A stretch of 64,000 nt of DNA from Niabella sp. (GTDB lineage Bacteria; Bacteroidota; Bacteroidia; Chitinophagales; Chitinophagaceae), in the NCBI GenBank assembly GCA_017744715.1, contig JAGIAT010000002.1:124001-188000 (forward strand), written 5' to 3'. Numbering within the stretch: position 1 is the stretch's first letter; each line of letters starts with the position of its first letter. Both the position numbers and the translations under genes were made by a program. Positions 17,524 through 26,640 of the stretch are shown here, piece after piece. Under the pieces are notes generated by a model. That model saw only the letters and a program-made list of their open reading frames with translations, ran no database searches and was not told the origin of the DNA.

Positions 17524-17885
17524 GAAGCGGTCTGGAAATGGAATTTTCTGATACAGCCGGTTGCTTTTCCGCTGACTTGCGCAGCCTCGTTTCGCTGATC
17601 TCCGCTACTACTGAGCTGCCTATGCTTGTTCCGGATATCAAAATCATGGTATACCCCGGTCGTGTATTCGCCGCCGTTTTCCAGGACCTGCCTGCTCCTG
17701 TTCTCTTAGGAACGCTGTACTTATAAAAGCATTTGTTTCATTTGGTCCGCGTAAAACCCGGACCCGGTAAACACTTTTTCCGGAAGGATCTCATAACAGA
17801 AAGGCCCTCTTCATTTCCACATTTCCACATTTTCACATTTTCACATTTTCATATTCCCACATTATCCGACCGCCGACTGCATCGT
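17524..17885. other. Intergenic region with repeat, no gene
   Basis: About 360 bp between the convergent ends of the DUF6528-like and PfkB kinase genes. A 62-codon open frame (17538-17726) has no recognisable features. The right half holds copy 3 of the CACATTTTC-type repeat. Confidence 0.6.
17810..17866 (+). repeat. CACATTTTC-type degenerate intergenic repeat, copy 3
   Basis: The most regular copy: successive units CATTTCCA, CATTTCCA, CATTTTCA, CATTTTCA, CATTTTCA with a period of 8-9 bp. It lies between two convergent genes, so this copy is not upstream of any start codon. Confidence 0.75.
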
Positions 17886-18758
17886 TTATATTACGCTAAT
17901 ATCGTATTCCGGGCAGGCGCCTTTTTGTGTGGCAATAAAAGAGCCCAGTCTGCAGGCAAAGTCCAGCGCCGCTTCGGGGCCGCTGCCGTTTTGCAATTGT
18001 AATAAGAAACCCGCCAGGAATGCATCACCACTGCCCACCGTATCTACTACCGCCACCCTGATTCCCGGATGCTCATAAAATGCGCCATCTGTATAATATG
18101 CTGCCCCATCGGCGCCCCGGGTGATCATTATATCCCGGATCGAAAACCGGCGCCCCAGGGCTTCCGCCTGCTGATGCATGTTGCCGGCAAAGCCATACCA
18201 GCCGCTGAGCAACTCCAGTTCATTTTCATTCAGTTTTAAAACCGTGGCGCTGTTCAGTAGGGCTTCAATAATTTCCTGCGTAAAATGCGGCGGACGCAGG
18301 TTGATATCCATGATCCTCGCTTTTGCCCGGGCCAGCAGGGTAAACAGGGTTTTGCGCGAATGCGCATTGCGGGCCGCCAGGCTCCCGAAAATAAACAGTT
18401 CGGAAGCGGTCACTGTTGCAGGTACCGCTTCCGCCACGTCAATAAAATCCCAGGCAACCGGAAACACAATATCGTATTGCATCTCATAATTCTTTCCCGG
18501 CGTGGCCAGCACTTTGCCGGTTGGATGGTCGCGGTCCGTTTGTATCAACACGGTATCTACGCGATGCGCCTCCAGGAAGCGCATCAACCGGTCCCCCTCC
18601 GCATCTGCCCCTTTCTTTGATATGACACCTGTAATGATGCCCAGCTGATTCAGGTGATAGGCCACATTCATAGGCGCCCCGCCCGGTTCTGCCCCATCCG
18701 GCAACACATCCCATAGAATTTCACCAAAGCAAAGTGCCGTATAGGTTTGTTCTGCCAT
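17886..18758 (-). CDS. PfkB-family carbohydrate kinase
   Basis: A 290-residue ribokinase/PfkB-family sugar kinase. It has the N-terminal substrate-binding GGAPMNVAYHLNQLG, and the C-terminal catalytic signature VDTVGSGDAFLAGFLL (catalytic Asp in GSGDAF with the anion hole). The opening GEILWDVLPDG resembles fructokinases. It is the last gene of a minus-strand operon after two alpha-L-fucosidases, so it may phosphorylate a sugar released or derived there, but fructose is equally possible. ATG 18758 gives a normal N-terminus; the longer frame adds 15 unlikely residues. Confidence 0.87.
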   Translation of the reverse strand: MAEQTYTALCFGEILWDVLPDGAEPGGAPMNVAYHLNQLGIITGVISKKGADAEGDRLMRFLEAHRVDTVLIQTDRDHPTGKVLATPGKNYEMQYDIVFPVAWDFIDVAEAVPATVTASELFIFGSLAARNAHSRKTLFTLLARAKARIMDINLRPPHFTQEIIEALLNSATVLKLNENELELLSGWYGFAGNMHQQAEALGRRFSIRDIMITRGADGAAYYTDGAFYEHPGIRVAVVDTVGSGDAFLAGFLLQLQNGSGPEAALDFACRLGSFIATQKGACPEYDISVI

Positions 18759-18817
18759 AATATGCCGTTTTTGCCATTTAACGCGCAAAGTTCGTACCAG
18801 CACCGGCCATGCCGGAA

Positions 18818-20266
18818 TTAATATAAAGCGAGGTTCGATATCAGCGGAGCTGCTTTTGAATCCGTGATGCGTACCCGGATCTTTGAAGTAACCACCGGAT
18901 CAATGCGCAGGATCCGTTTATAGCCAATGGTGGTACCGGTGGCTATTTCCTTCCAGTTGCCGTTTTCAAGTGCGTCTATACTAAAGGCACGCACCCGTTG
19001 TCCCAGTGCAATGTATTCCTGCAGCAGCACATAGCTGATCTTATTTGCTTTTGGAAGCTCCACTTCAAAATCAGCCGCCGTTACATCGTCATCGGTTGCC
19101 CAGTAAGTGTTCTTATTACCATCGGTGATCTTTGCTCCGTTATACAGCGCTGTATTGCCCCGCACATTACTGGCTTTTACCCGTGCCTGTTTGGCAACAT
19201 TGTTTGTCAGCCGCTCATCCAGCAGTTTTTTAAATCCCTCAAGGGATGCCACATCGGTTGGATGGAACACGCCGTTGCGGTCGGGAGGGATGTTCAGCAA
19301 CAGGTTTGACCCTCTTCCAACAGAGCTGAGATAAATTTCAAACAATTGCTCCGGTGTTTTTACCTTGCTGTCTTCCGAAGCGTGATAAAACCAGCCCGGC
19401 CGGATGGACACATCTACTTCTGCGGGAATCCACCTGGTTCCGTCCGCCGATCCGGTATTGAGCAATTTTTCAATGCCCGGTTTACCCGCATACAGGGTAT
19501 CGGGGGTAATGCTGTTCCAGTTGGTTGTTCCGGCAACACCTCTTTCATTGCCTACCCAGCGGATATCGGGCCCGGCATCGCTGAAGAACAATACATCCGG
19601 CTGCATACCGCGCACCAGTTTTAAGGTTGTGGGCCAGTTGTAATACGTAGCTCCGTTGATCTTCCGTTTTTCTCTTGTTCCGCCATAGTAGCCATCGCCT
19701 CCGTTAGCGCCGTCAAACCACATTTCAAAGATGGGGCCATAATTGGTAAACAATTCTTTTAACTGGTTCCGGTAATACGTAATATAGGAGGATGTGCCAT
19801 AATCGGCTCTGTTCCGGTCCCAGGGCGACAGGTATACGCCAAATTTCAGTCCGGCTTTCCGGGCTGCATCGCTGGCTTCTTTTACCACATCTCCTTTCCC
19901 ATTTTTCCAGGGACTGTTCTTTACCGAATGCTCGGTGTATTTGCTGGGCCAGAGTGTAAAGCCATCATGGTGTTTGGTAGTAAGGATCATGGCCTTAAAA
20001 CCGGTTTGTTTTAACACCGATGCCCACTGGTCTGCATCTACCTTTGCAGGGTTAAAGATTTTGGGGTCTTCATCTCCAAATCCCCATTCTTTATCCGTAA
20101 ACGTATTCGTGGTAAAATGGATGAAGGCATAGGTTTCCAGCTCATGCCAGGCCAGTTGCCGGGCAGAAGGCACGGGATATACCGGTGCCGGAGGCGTTAC
20201 CTTTTGACTGAGGCCATTTACCAGTAGCCCCGCACAAAAAAAAGCGCTGATTACAATTTTCTTCAT
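18818..20266 (-). CDS. Alpha-L-fucosidase, GH29 (subfamily B-like)
   Basis: A 482-residue exported glycoside hydrolase with a signal peptide (ISAFFCAGLLVNGLS). The GH29 barrel shows TTKHHDGFTLWPSKYTEHSV, FGVYLSPWDRN and MWFDGANGG, where the Asp is the probable nucleophile. A C-terminal beta-sandwich (residues about 350-482) resembles an F5/8 type C/discoidin carbohydrate-binding domain. The layout matches GH29-B enzymes, which prefer alpha-1,3/1,4-fucosyl linkages in branched glycans. It is closely related to the PUL 1 enzyme near 43 kb. It lies 9 bp after another fucosidase gene. Confidence 0.92.
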   Translation of the reverse strand: MKKIVISAFFCAGLLVNGLSQKVTPPAPVYPVPSARQLAWHELETYAFIHFTTNTFTDKEWGFGDEDPKIFNPAKVDADQWASVLKQTGFKAMILTTKHHDGFTLWPSKYTEHSVKNSPWKNGKGDVVKEASDAARKAGLKFGVYLSPWDRNRADYGTSSYITYYRNQLKELFTNYGPIFEMWFDGANGGDGYYGGTREKRKINGATYYNWPTTLKLVRGMQPDVLFFSDAGPDIRWVGNERGVAGTTNWNSITPDTLYAGKPGIEKLLNTGSADGTRWIPAEVDVSIRPGWFYHASEDSKVKTPEQLFEIYLSSVGRGSNLLLNIPPDRNGVFHPTDVASLEGFKKLLDERLTNNVAKQARVKASNVRGNTALYNGAKITDGNKNTYWATDDDVTAADFEVELPKANKISYVLLQEYIALGQRVRAFSIDALENGNWKEIATGTTIGYKRILRIDPVVTSKIRVRITDSKAAPLISNLALY

Positions 20267-20275
20267 ATACCGTTT

Positions 20276-21730
20276 TTAGTCATTTACAAAAGAAAAGGCC
20301 AGTGCTGCGGTCTGCTTCGTTGCTTTCAGTTTCGCCGGCAATTGAAGCGTTACCCGATCACCGGCTACGGTCCATTTTACCTTTTCGCCGGTTGCCACCG
20401 ATTTTATAACAGATCCCTTCCGGGGCAGGTTTCCCTGCCATCCGATCGAAGCCGGCAATGCGGCCTCACTGATCAATGCAATAGCATAGGTTGTTTTTCC
20501 GTCTTTTGAACGGGTAAAATAAGTTTGGCCGCTGTTATATTGTTCGATGGAACGGGTGTTATAAATAGCGGTACCGTTTTCCTTCAGCCACAGGCCGATC
20601 TCATTTAACCTTAACACCGCTTCTTCCGTTAAGGTACCATCCGCCTGCGGACCTACCCCCAGCAACAAGCTGCCTCCCTTGGCAACAATTTCCACCAGTG
20701 TATGAATCACTTTCGATGCCGGTTTCAGCCGGTCGCCCTTTACATAGCCCCAGGCTCCTCCCAGGGTCATACAGCTTTCCCAGGGATTGCTGATGCGGTG
20801 ATCCGGTACCCGTTGCTCCGGTGTTTGATAATTTTCATAAGGGCCGTGCACGGTGCGGTCAACCATCAGGATACCGGGCTGTGCCTCCCGGGCCATGGCG
20901 GCGATCTTCGGCATGTCAATATCCTGCCCCCACTCCGGGATCCTGGCACCCCATGCCCGCACTTCATCGGTTATGGTGGATATCGGGCGTACCCAGCCTC
21001 CGTCCAGCCAAAGAATGTCCATCCGCCCGTAGTTGTGCATCAGCTCACTGATCTGGTTATACGTAAAGTCCTTAAATTTCTGCCAGCGCCAGGGAAATTT
21101 TTTAATATCATAATTCACATTCCGGTCTGCCGTGGCATACATCGGCCACCAGTAGTTTTCATTATGCCAGTCCGGCTTGGAAAAATAAGCCCCGATCATA
21201 AATCCCTGTTTGCGAAACGCGTCAAATACATATTTGGCCACATCCGCTTTGGGGTTACTCCCAAACGGACCATTGGAGATCTTAAAATCCGATTGTTTGG
21301 TATCAAACATGTTAAACCCGTCGTGATGCTTGGTGGTAAATACCAGGTAGCGCATGCCCGCTGATTTTGCGGCAGCGGCCCATTGATCCGGGTTGAAATG
21401 TACCGGGTTAAAATCTTTCTTCAATCCCCAGTACCACTGCTTATAGGTGTCATAAGGAATCGTACTGTCGCGGCCGATCCAGTCTTCGGAACAGATCGAC
21501 CAGGATTCTACAATACCCGGAACGGCATATAATCCCCAATGGATGATCATGCCAAATTTCTGATCCTGCCACTGATCCAGTTTTTGTTGTACAAGGGGAT
21601 CCGTGGGCGCTTCGTATAAGGTTGATTGTTGATGTATCCCCTGTTCCTGGCCGTTAACAGCCGTAAACAGACCAACCATGGCTGCAAGCCCCGCCACCTT
21701 TTTTATTTTATTCCACATAACAGCAATCAT
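20276..21730 (-). CDS. Alpha-L-fucosidase, GH29 (subfamily A-like)
   Basis: A 484-residue exported fucosidase with a signal peptide (VAGLAAMVGLFTAVNG after a short N-region; a second ATG at 21718 would also work). GH29 features are KFGMIIHWGLYAVPG, FTTKHHDGFNMFD and DILWLDGGW (probable nucleophile Asp). The architecture, catalytic barrel plus a C-terminal beta-domain of about 90 residues, fits the broad-specificity GH29-A type, unlike the downstream neighbour. Two enzymes of different subfamily in one operon suggest hydrolysis of several fucosyl linkages. Confidence 0.92.
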   Translation of the reverse strand: MIAVMWNKIKKVAGLAAMVGLFTAVNGQEQGIHQQSTLYEAPTDPLVQQKLDQWQDQKFGMIIHWGLYAVPGIVESWSICSEDWIGRDSTIPYDTYKQWYWGLKKDFNPVHFNPDQWAAAAKSAGMRYLVFTTKHHDGFNMFDTKQSDFKISNGPFGSNPKADVAKYVFDAFRKQGFMIGAYFSKPDWHNENYWWPMYATADRNVNYDIKKFPWRWQKFKDFTYNQISELMHNYGRMDILWLDGGWVRPISTITDEVRAWGARIPEWGQDIDMPKIAAMAREAQPGILMVDRTVHGPYENYQTPEQRVPDHRISNPWESCMTLGGAWGYVKGDRLKPASKVIHTLVEIVAKGGSLLLGVGPQADGTLTEEAVLRLNEIGLWLKENGTAIYNTRSIEQYNSGQTYFTRSKDGKTTYAIALISEAALPASIGWQGNLPRKGSVIKSVATGEKVKWTVAGDRVTLQLPAKLKATKQTAALAFSFVND

Positions 21731-21863
21731 TTTCTTTTTTACAATTATACCCGGTTTACACCAACACGGTTTTCCGTTAGTATGCCCGCTTCTGCTACAG
21801 GTGCGCCGAAGCCCCTTGACCTGTGGTCCGTTCCGGCTGCCCGATCATTCAATAGCCGGCTAT

Positions 21864-22835
21864 TTATACCGCCAGCCAGTTTTCGATCTGTGCAAGATCT
21901 GCTTCAGCCAACTTTAAGTCTAACGCCCGGGCATTTTCTGCTGCCTGTGCCGCATTACGGGCTCCTGCCAGTGCAGCGGCAACAGCCGGCTGGTGAAAGG
22001 TCCAGGCCAGTACCAGCTGCGCAACGGATACCTCATAACCGGAGGCCATTTCCGCCAGGTGCGCCGTAAGCCGGGCTACGCGGTCCATATCAAACTGTTT
22101 AAAATAATCGTTCCGGTGATCGTCCTCCGCAAAACGGGAGGCGGCATTGTATTTTCCGGTAAGCAGCCCCCGCTCCATCGGGCTATAGGCAATTACCGAA
22201 AGGCCGTTTGCAAGCGCATAGGGTACCACATCTGTTTCAATCTTCCGTTTCAGCATGCTATAGGGTACCTGGTCGGAAGCCAGCTTTACGGTCTGTTCTG
22301 CTTCCGCCAGCTGGGTGCTGTTATAGTTACATACACCTACGGCCCTTACCTTACCTTCATACAGCATTTTCTGCATGGCCTCCATCGTTTCGCTGATGGG
22401 CGTTGCAGGATCAGGCCAGTGCAGCTGGATCAGATCAATGTAATCCGTTTGCAACCGTTTTAAACTGATCTCTACTTCCCTGATCGCATTGTCGTAGCCT
22501 CCATACTTATAAATTTTCCTGGTAACACCCGTATTGTCTTTACGATCAAACGCAAAACTGCCTTTTTCCTGGTCCCATACCATACCAAATTTTGTAAGGA
22601 TCTGGAGCTGGCTGCGGTCGTATCCTTTTATAGCCTTTCCTACCAGCTCTTCACTGTATCCCATTCCATAAATGGGGGCCGTATCAATAGAGGTGATCCC
22701 ATGATCAATAGAAGCTTTAATGGCGGCCAGCGAATCGGCCTCTTCGTTACCACCCCACATAGCGCCGCCGATGGCCCAGGCGCCAAGGGTAATGGCCGTT
22801 ACCGAAACATCGCTGGTACCCAGTCTATTTTTCAT
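21864..22835 (-). CDS. Aldo/keto reductase
   Basis: A 323-residue AKR-superfamily oxidoreductase. The catalytic residues are Asp51 and Tyr56 in DTAPIYG, Lys in ILTKFG and His in IQLHWPDP. It is the first gene of an operon with two GH29 fucosidases and a PfkB kinase (gap to the next gene about 130 bp). Some bacterial AKRs oxidise L-fucose (aldose 1-dehydrogenase), which would fit, but the sequence does not prove it. It is not closely similar to the AKR at 1752-2753. Confidence 0.87.
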   Translation of the reverse strand: MKNRLGTSDVSVTAITLGAWAIGGAMWGGNEEADSLAAIKASIDHGITSIDTAPIYGMGYSEELVGKAIKGYDRSQLQILTKFGMVWDQEKGSFAFDRKDNTGVTRKIYKYGGYDNAIREVEISLKRLQTDYIDLIQLHWPDPATPISETMEAMQKMLYEGKVRAVGVCNYNSTQLAEAEQTVKLASDQVPYSMLKRKIETDVVPYALANGLSVIAYSPMERGLLTGKYNAASRFAEDDHRNDYFKQFDMDRVARLTAHLAEMASGYEVSVAQLVLAWTFHQPAVAAALAGARNAAQAAENARALDLKLAEADLAQIENWLAV

Positions 22836-23111
22836 AAATGCCTTTTTTTAACTTGTAAATTAATCATAAAACCGGCCGGGTGAAGGTACAATCATTCTAA
22901 GAAAAATGCCCGTTAAACAGCGGAAAGGATGCATTCTTTTTTCGCCACTTTGTAGCTTTTTTTACCATCCTGCGCAATGCCGCCGGTACCTGTGTAAAGC
23001 CGCATAAAAAAACTTTTATACCTACAACCGGAAATAACCCATAAGAAATGTTATCTGAAACAGTATCTTCGCTGCGTCAAAATAGTCACCTTCAATTCAA
23101 AAAGAACATTC

Positions 23112-23819
23112 ATGCCTAAGTATAAAAGGATCCTGCTGAAACTTTCGGGAGAAGCATTGATGGGAAGTAAAAATTTTGGAATGGATTCCGATGTCATTTC
23201 GCAGTATGCCCGTGAAATCAAGTCCGTAACAGACCTCGGTGTGGAAGTGGCGCTGGTGATTGGCGGAGGAAATATTTACAGGGGAATGAATGAAGCAGAA
23301 ACCGGCATAGAACGCGCACATGGAGATTATATGGGCATGTTGGCCACCGTTATCAACGGGATGGCCTTACAGGCAGGCCTGGAAAAAACAGGCTTGTTTA
23401 CCCGGCTTCAAAGTGCGATTAAAATGGAACAGATCGCGGAACCCTATATCCGCCGCCGGGCCATCCGGCACCTGGAGAAAGGACGTGTGGTGATTTTTGG
23501 TGCGGGCACAGGAAACCCTTACTTTACTACCGATACGGCGGGTTCCCTCCGGGCCATTGAGATCAGTGCCGATGTAATTTTGAAAGGCACGCGCGTGGAT
23601 GGCGTATATACGGCCGATCCGGAAAAAGATCCTACCGCTACAAAATACGAGGAAGTAAGTTACCAGGAATGCCTCACAAAGAACCTGCGGATTATGGACA
23701 TGACCGCCTTTACGCTTTGTATGGAAAACAACCTTCCCATCATCGTATTTGATATGAATAAGGAAGGCAACCTGAAAAAGCTGGTGGAAGGCGAACAGAT
23801 CGGTACCCTCATCCGTTAA
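23112..23819 (+). CDS. pyrH: UMP kinase
   Basis: A 235-residue amino-acid-kinase-fold enzyme that phosphorylates UMP to UDP in pyrimidine synthesis. Signatures are [14 protein letters not shown] at the N-terminus, [31 protein letters not shown] and [16 protein letters not shown], all typical of bacterial hexameric UMP kinases. The length is normal. pdxH follows about 100 bp downstream on the same strand. Confidence 0.97.
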   Translation: MPKYKRILLKLSGEALMGSKNFGMDSDVISQYAREIKSVTDLGVEVALVIGGGNIYRGMNEAETGIERAHGDYMGMLATVINGMALQAGLEKTGLFTRLQSAIKMEQIAEPYIRRRAIRHLEKGRVVIFGAGTGNPYFTTDTAGSLRAIEISADVILKGTRVDGVYTADPEKDPTATKYEEVSYQECLTKNLRIMDMTAFTLCMENNLPIIVFDMNKEGNLKKLVEGEQIGTLIR

Positions 23820-23924
23820 TGGCCGGTTGGTTCCGATCCGCCGGAAAAAGGTTTTGGGATCGTGTTATGGCTGTACATCGGTCAGCAACCCGGCCTATTT
23901 AAGGAACGCAATTTTTTTTACATC

Positions 23925-24572
23925 ATGAAACAGGAAATTGCCGATATACGGATCAACTATTCAAAAAAAAGTCTTTCAGAAACGGAAGTAGCTACCGACC
24001 CTATTGCCCAATTCCAAAGCTGGTGGCAGGAGGCCGTTAACAGCCAGCTGTCTGAAGTAAATGCCATGACACTGGCCACGGCCGATGCAGACGGGCTCCC
24101 CGATGCGCGCATCGTTTTGTTAAAAGGCTTTACCCCGGCGGGATTTGTATTCTTTACCAATTATCAAAGCCGGAAAGGAAAAGAACTGGAGCAAAACCCG
24201 CATGCCTGCCTGGTCTTTTTCTGGAAAGAACTGGAACGGCAGGTGCGGATCACGGGCCGTGTATCAAAAGTTTCCCCGGAAGAGAGCGATCAGTATTTTT
24301 ATTCAAGACCGGTGGGCAGCCAGATCGGCGCCATCGCCTCTCCGCAAAGCGCAGTAATCCCCAACCGAACCCTCCTTGATGAGCAGACCCAAGCACTTAC
24401 CAACCTTGCCGCGGCAGGCCAGCCGATCATACGGCCCGACCACTGGGGCGGCTATCGGGTAACGCCCGGCGCCGTTGAATTCTGGCAGGGACGGCCCAGC
24501 CGCCTGCATGACCGGCTGCGTTATACCCTGCAGGCAGACCAGCAATGGAAAATTGAACGCCTGGCACCCTGA
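23925..24572 (+). CDS. pdxH: Pyridoxamine 5'-phosphate oxidase
   Basis: A 215-residue FMN enzyme that oxidises pyridoxine/pyridoxamine phosphate to pyridoxal phosphate (vitamin B6). FMN- and substrate-binding motifs are ARIVLLKGFTPAGFVFFTNY, SRKGKELEQNP, WKELERQVRITG, SRPVGSQIGA and, at the C-terminus, WGGYRVTPGAVEFWQGRPSR. ATG 23925 matches the family's usual N-terminus; the longer frame from 23862 adds 21 residues in a less plausible context. Confidence 0.96.
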   Translation: MKQEIADIRINYSKKSLSETEVATDPIAQFQSWWQEAVNSQLSEVNAMTLATADADGLPDARIVLLKGFTPAGFVFFTNYQSRKGKELEQNPHACLVFFWKELERQVRITGRVSKVSPEESDQYFYSRPVGSQIGAIASPQSAVIPNRTLLDEQTQALTNLAAAGQPIIRPDHWGGYRVTPGAVEFWQGRPSRLHDRLRYTLQADQQWKIERLAP

Positions 24573-24666
24573 CCGGCCCCCTCGCAGCAAAAATTCCCGA
24601 TCTCGTAAACAAAACTCCGGATTACGAAAAGATATTGCGGTACCGTAACCGATTTTTGTTTCAATT

Positions 24667-25914
24667 ATGGATACAGAGAAGGCTTCCGCACCCCTTTCCA
24701 AGGAAAGCCGGAGCAGGAAAAAGACTCCGGGCTTTTTAAAAAAATGGGCATCCAGGCTGCATTTGTGGCTGGGGATGACCGTTGGCATTCTTGTTTTTAT
24801 CATCTCCATTACCGGATGCCTGTATGTGTTTAAAGATGAGATCGAAAACCAGCTGCGCAAAGATGCCATCTTTCATCATGAACCGTCCATCGGAACAAAG
24901 ACCGTTCTTCCGCTTAAAACGCTGGAAACAATGGTACAGCAGCAATGCAGGGAACCTTACCAGGTTCATTGGGTAAATGTACCCATCGACAAAAAACGTA
25001 CTTACCAGTTCTTCTACTATGAAACCAATCCTGGTGCCTGGAACTATTTTAGCGAATACATCATTTACAAATCGGTTTATGTAAACCCCTTCACCGGCAA
25101 GGTACTCGCCGTGTATGATGAAAAAAACGGCTTCTTCAATATTGTCAAAATCATTCACTGGAGCTTTCTGCTAAACAGCGGCTGGGGTAAATATGTAACC
25201 GGTATACCCGTACTTATTTTTCTTATTATGCTCATTACGGGCATCATCCTCTGGTGGCCCAAAAATAAAAAGGCGCGCAAACAACGTTTTTGGTTTCAAT
25301 GGAAAAATGTAAAGGCCTGGCGCCGGAAAAATTACGACCTGCACAGTATCCTGGGATTTTATGCTTCTTTTATTGCACTGCTCCTTGCCCTAACCGGGCT
25401 CTTCTATGCCTTTGCCTTTATTCAGCAGGCCATTTATTTCGGCTTCTCCGGAGGTAAGACCACCATGCCGGACTTTTCGCATATAACCACCAAAGCACCG
25501 GACAGCCTGCGTAACGCGCATACCATTGATAAAATAGCGCAACAGGTAGAAGCGCTTTATCCAACGGCATTCGGCTATTCGGTAGACCTTGGCAACGAAC
25601 ATATGGACAGCCACGAGCATCCCAACTTTTCAATCTATGTAAAGCAGTTGGGCTATTCCTATCATATTATGCACCAGCTGATCTTCGATGAAAACTCGGG
25701 CGCGCTTTTAAAAAACTATAACTATAGCGAAAAGAACCTGGGGGAAAAAGCGGTTGGGGCCAACTATGATGTGCATGTAGGCGCCATTTTAGGGCTGCCC
25801 ACAAAAATCATCGCCTTTATGGCAAGCCTTATCTGCGCGTCTCTTCCGGTAACCGGTTTTTTGGTGTGGTATGGACGGAGGCGGAAAAAGAAAAAGCCCA
25901 AACGGACCGTCTGA
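24667..25914 (+). CDS. PepSY-associated TM helix protein (PiuB-like)
   Basis: A 415-residue inner-membrane protein of the PepSY_TM family, with about four transmembrane helices. The first helix is LHLWLGMTVGILVFIISITG; its LHxWxG pattern is the family hallmark. Later helices are YVTGIPVLIFLIMLITGIIL, LLALTGLFYAFAFI and IIAFMASLICASLPVTGFLV, with PepSY-like periplasmic stretches between. Related proteins are often iron-regulated and located near siderophore receptors, where they may reduce ferric siderophores. No TonB receptor lies beside it here. Confidence 0.87.
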   Translation: MDTEKASAPLSKESRSRKKTPGFLKKWASRLHLWLGMTVGILVFIISITGCLYVFKDEIENQLRKDAIFHHEPSIGTKTVLPLKTLETMVQQQCREPYQVHWVNVPIDKKRTYQFFYYETNPGAWNYFSEYIIYKSVYVNPFTGKVLAVYDEKNGFFNIVKIIHWSFLLNSGWGKYVTGIPVLIFLIMLITGIILWWPKNKKARKQRFWFQWKNVKAWRRKNYDLHSILGFYASFIALLLALTGLFYAFAFIQQAIYFGFSGGKTTMPDFSHITTKAPDSLRNAHTIDKIAQQVEALYPTAFGYSVDLGNEHMDSHEHPNFSIYVKQLGYSYHIMHQLIFDENSGALLKNYNYSEKNLGEKAVGANYDVHVGAILGLPTKIIAFMASLICASLPVTGFLVWYGRRRKKKKPKRTV

Positions 25915-25929
25915 GCGCGTGCATAATCT

Positions 25930-25982
25930 GTTCATAGCCTATAGATCACAGTTCATAGCAGGTCTATGATCCATGATCTATA
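25930..25982. repeat. Inverted repeat between convergent genes
   Basis: Arms TATAGATCA (25940-25948) and TGATCTATA (25974-25982) are perfect complements, with a TTCATAGC direct repeat inside. It lies between the PepSY gene (plus) and the THX gene (minus) and may act as a bidirectional terminator, though no long T-tract is present. Confidence 0.5.
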
Positions 25983-25994
25983 AACCATCAACCC

Positions 25995-26114
25995 TTAAGC
26001 CTCTTCTTTTTTCTTTGCGGCGGCTTTTGCCTTCTTGGGGTTTGCAGGGCGGCTTTTGCCAAATGATCCCTGGAAACGCTTTCCTTTTGCGGTTTTTTTA
26101 TCTCCTCTTCCCAT
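25995..26114 (-). CDS. 30S ribosomal protein THX
   Basis: A 39-codon gene on the minus strand. The product begins MGRGDKKTAKGKRFQGSFG, continues KSRPANPKKAKAAAKKKEEA, and is extremely basic. MGRGDKKT..KGKRF..SFGKSRP is the signature of the THX family, a small protein that sits in the 30S head in Thermus and is found across Bacteroidota. A TACATTTG promoter box lies 14 nt before the ATG. It is separate from the HU gene upstream, whose terminator lies between them. Confidence 0.92.
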   Translation of the reverse strand: MGRGDKKTAKGKRFQGSFGKSRPANPKKAKAAAKKKEEA

Positions 26115-26128
26115 GGTTTAATTTTTTG

Positions 26129-26136
26129 CAAATGTA
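26129..26136 (-). promoter_or_regulatory. -7 box TACATTTG of the THX gene
   Basis: Minus-strand TACATTTG fits TAnnTTTG; a TTG lies about 22 nt upstream as a possible -33 element. The leader is short and A-rich. Confidence 0.55.
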
Positions 26137-26210
26137 CGGTTTCTTGTCTTTTTACCTCCAAATACGCCGATGAAATTGTAAAACCGGTGATACGGCGGAC
26201 AATGAATGCA

Positions 26211-26243
26211 ATAAAAATGCCCCGTAATCCAAATTACGGAGCA
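26211..26243 (-). terminator. Rho-independent terminator of the HU gene
   Basis: On the minus strand an 11-bp stem (TGCTCCGTAAT / ATTACGGGGCA, one G-U pair) with loop TTGG is followed by TTTTTATT. It lies 24 bp after the HU stop codon. Confidence 0.88.
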
Positions 26244-26266
26244 TCCATTTTTTTTTCAGCAAGCTG

Positions 26267-26536
26267 TTAGATCTTAGAAGAAAGTTCTTTACCAGCTTTA
26301 AAGCGGGCAACTTTTTTTGCTTTGATTTTGATTACAGCGCCGGTTTGGGGGTTACGGCCGTTACGTGCTGCTCTTTTGGTTACAGAAAATGTTCCAAAAC
26401 CTACCAGCGTAACTTTATCACCTTTTTTCAATGTTCTTGTTACGGCATCTACAAAAGAATCTAAAGCTGCGTTTGCCTGTGTTTTTGTAATACCGGCATC
26501 ACCGGATAATTTGTCGATCAATTCTGCTTTGTTCAT
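26267..26536 (-). CDS. HU-family DNA-binding protein
   Basis: An 89-residue histone-like DNA-bending protein. It begins MNKAELIDKLSGDAGITKTQ, has VGFGTFSV in the middle, and carries the DNA-minor-groove arm motif GRNPQTG at residues 60-66 followed by the basic segment IKIKAKKVARFKAGK. The length is exactly that of HU-beta. ATG 26536 is chosen because the longer frame starts upstream of the promoter and is not conserved. It has its own promoter and terminator. Confidence 0.96.
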   Translation of the reverse strand: MNKAELIDKLSGDAGITKTQANAALDSFVDAVTRTLKKGDKVTLVGFGTFSVTKRAARNGRNPQTGAVIKIKAKKVARFKAGKELSSKI

Positions 26537-26572
26537 AATAAAATATTTAAAAGAGTGTTTTTTATAACGAAA

Positions 26573-26604
26573 CAAAATTAGAGGGTTTTTAATGACAGTA
26601 ACAA
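26573..26604 (-). promoter_or_regulatory. Promoter of the HU gene (-33 TTG / -7 TAATTTTG)
   Basis: On the minus strand TTG (26602-26604) is followed 21 nt later by TAATTTTG (26573-26580), matching the Bacteroidota TTG / TAnnTTTG pattern. The leader is about 35 nt and AT-rich. Confidence 0.6.
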
Positions 26605-26640
26605 AAAACTTCAAATTTTTTGATTTATTTAATTACCCCG

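Noticed and set aside
17538..17726. 62-codon open frame after the DUF6528-like gene
   Set aside because: No homology-like features and immediately followed by repeat DNA.
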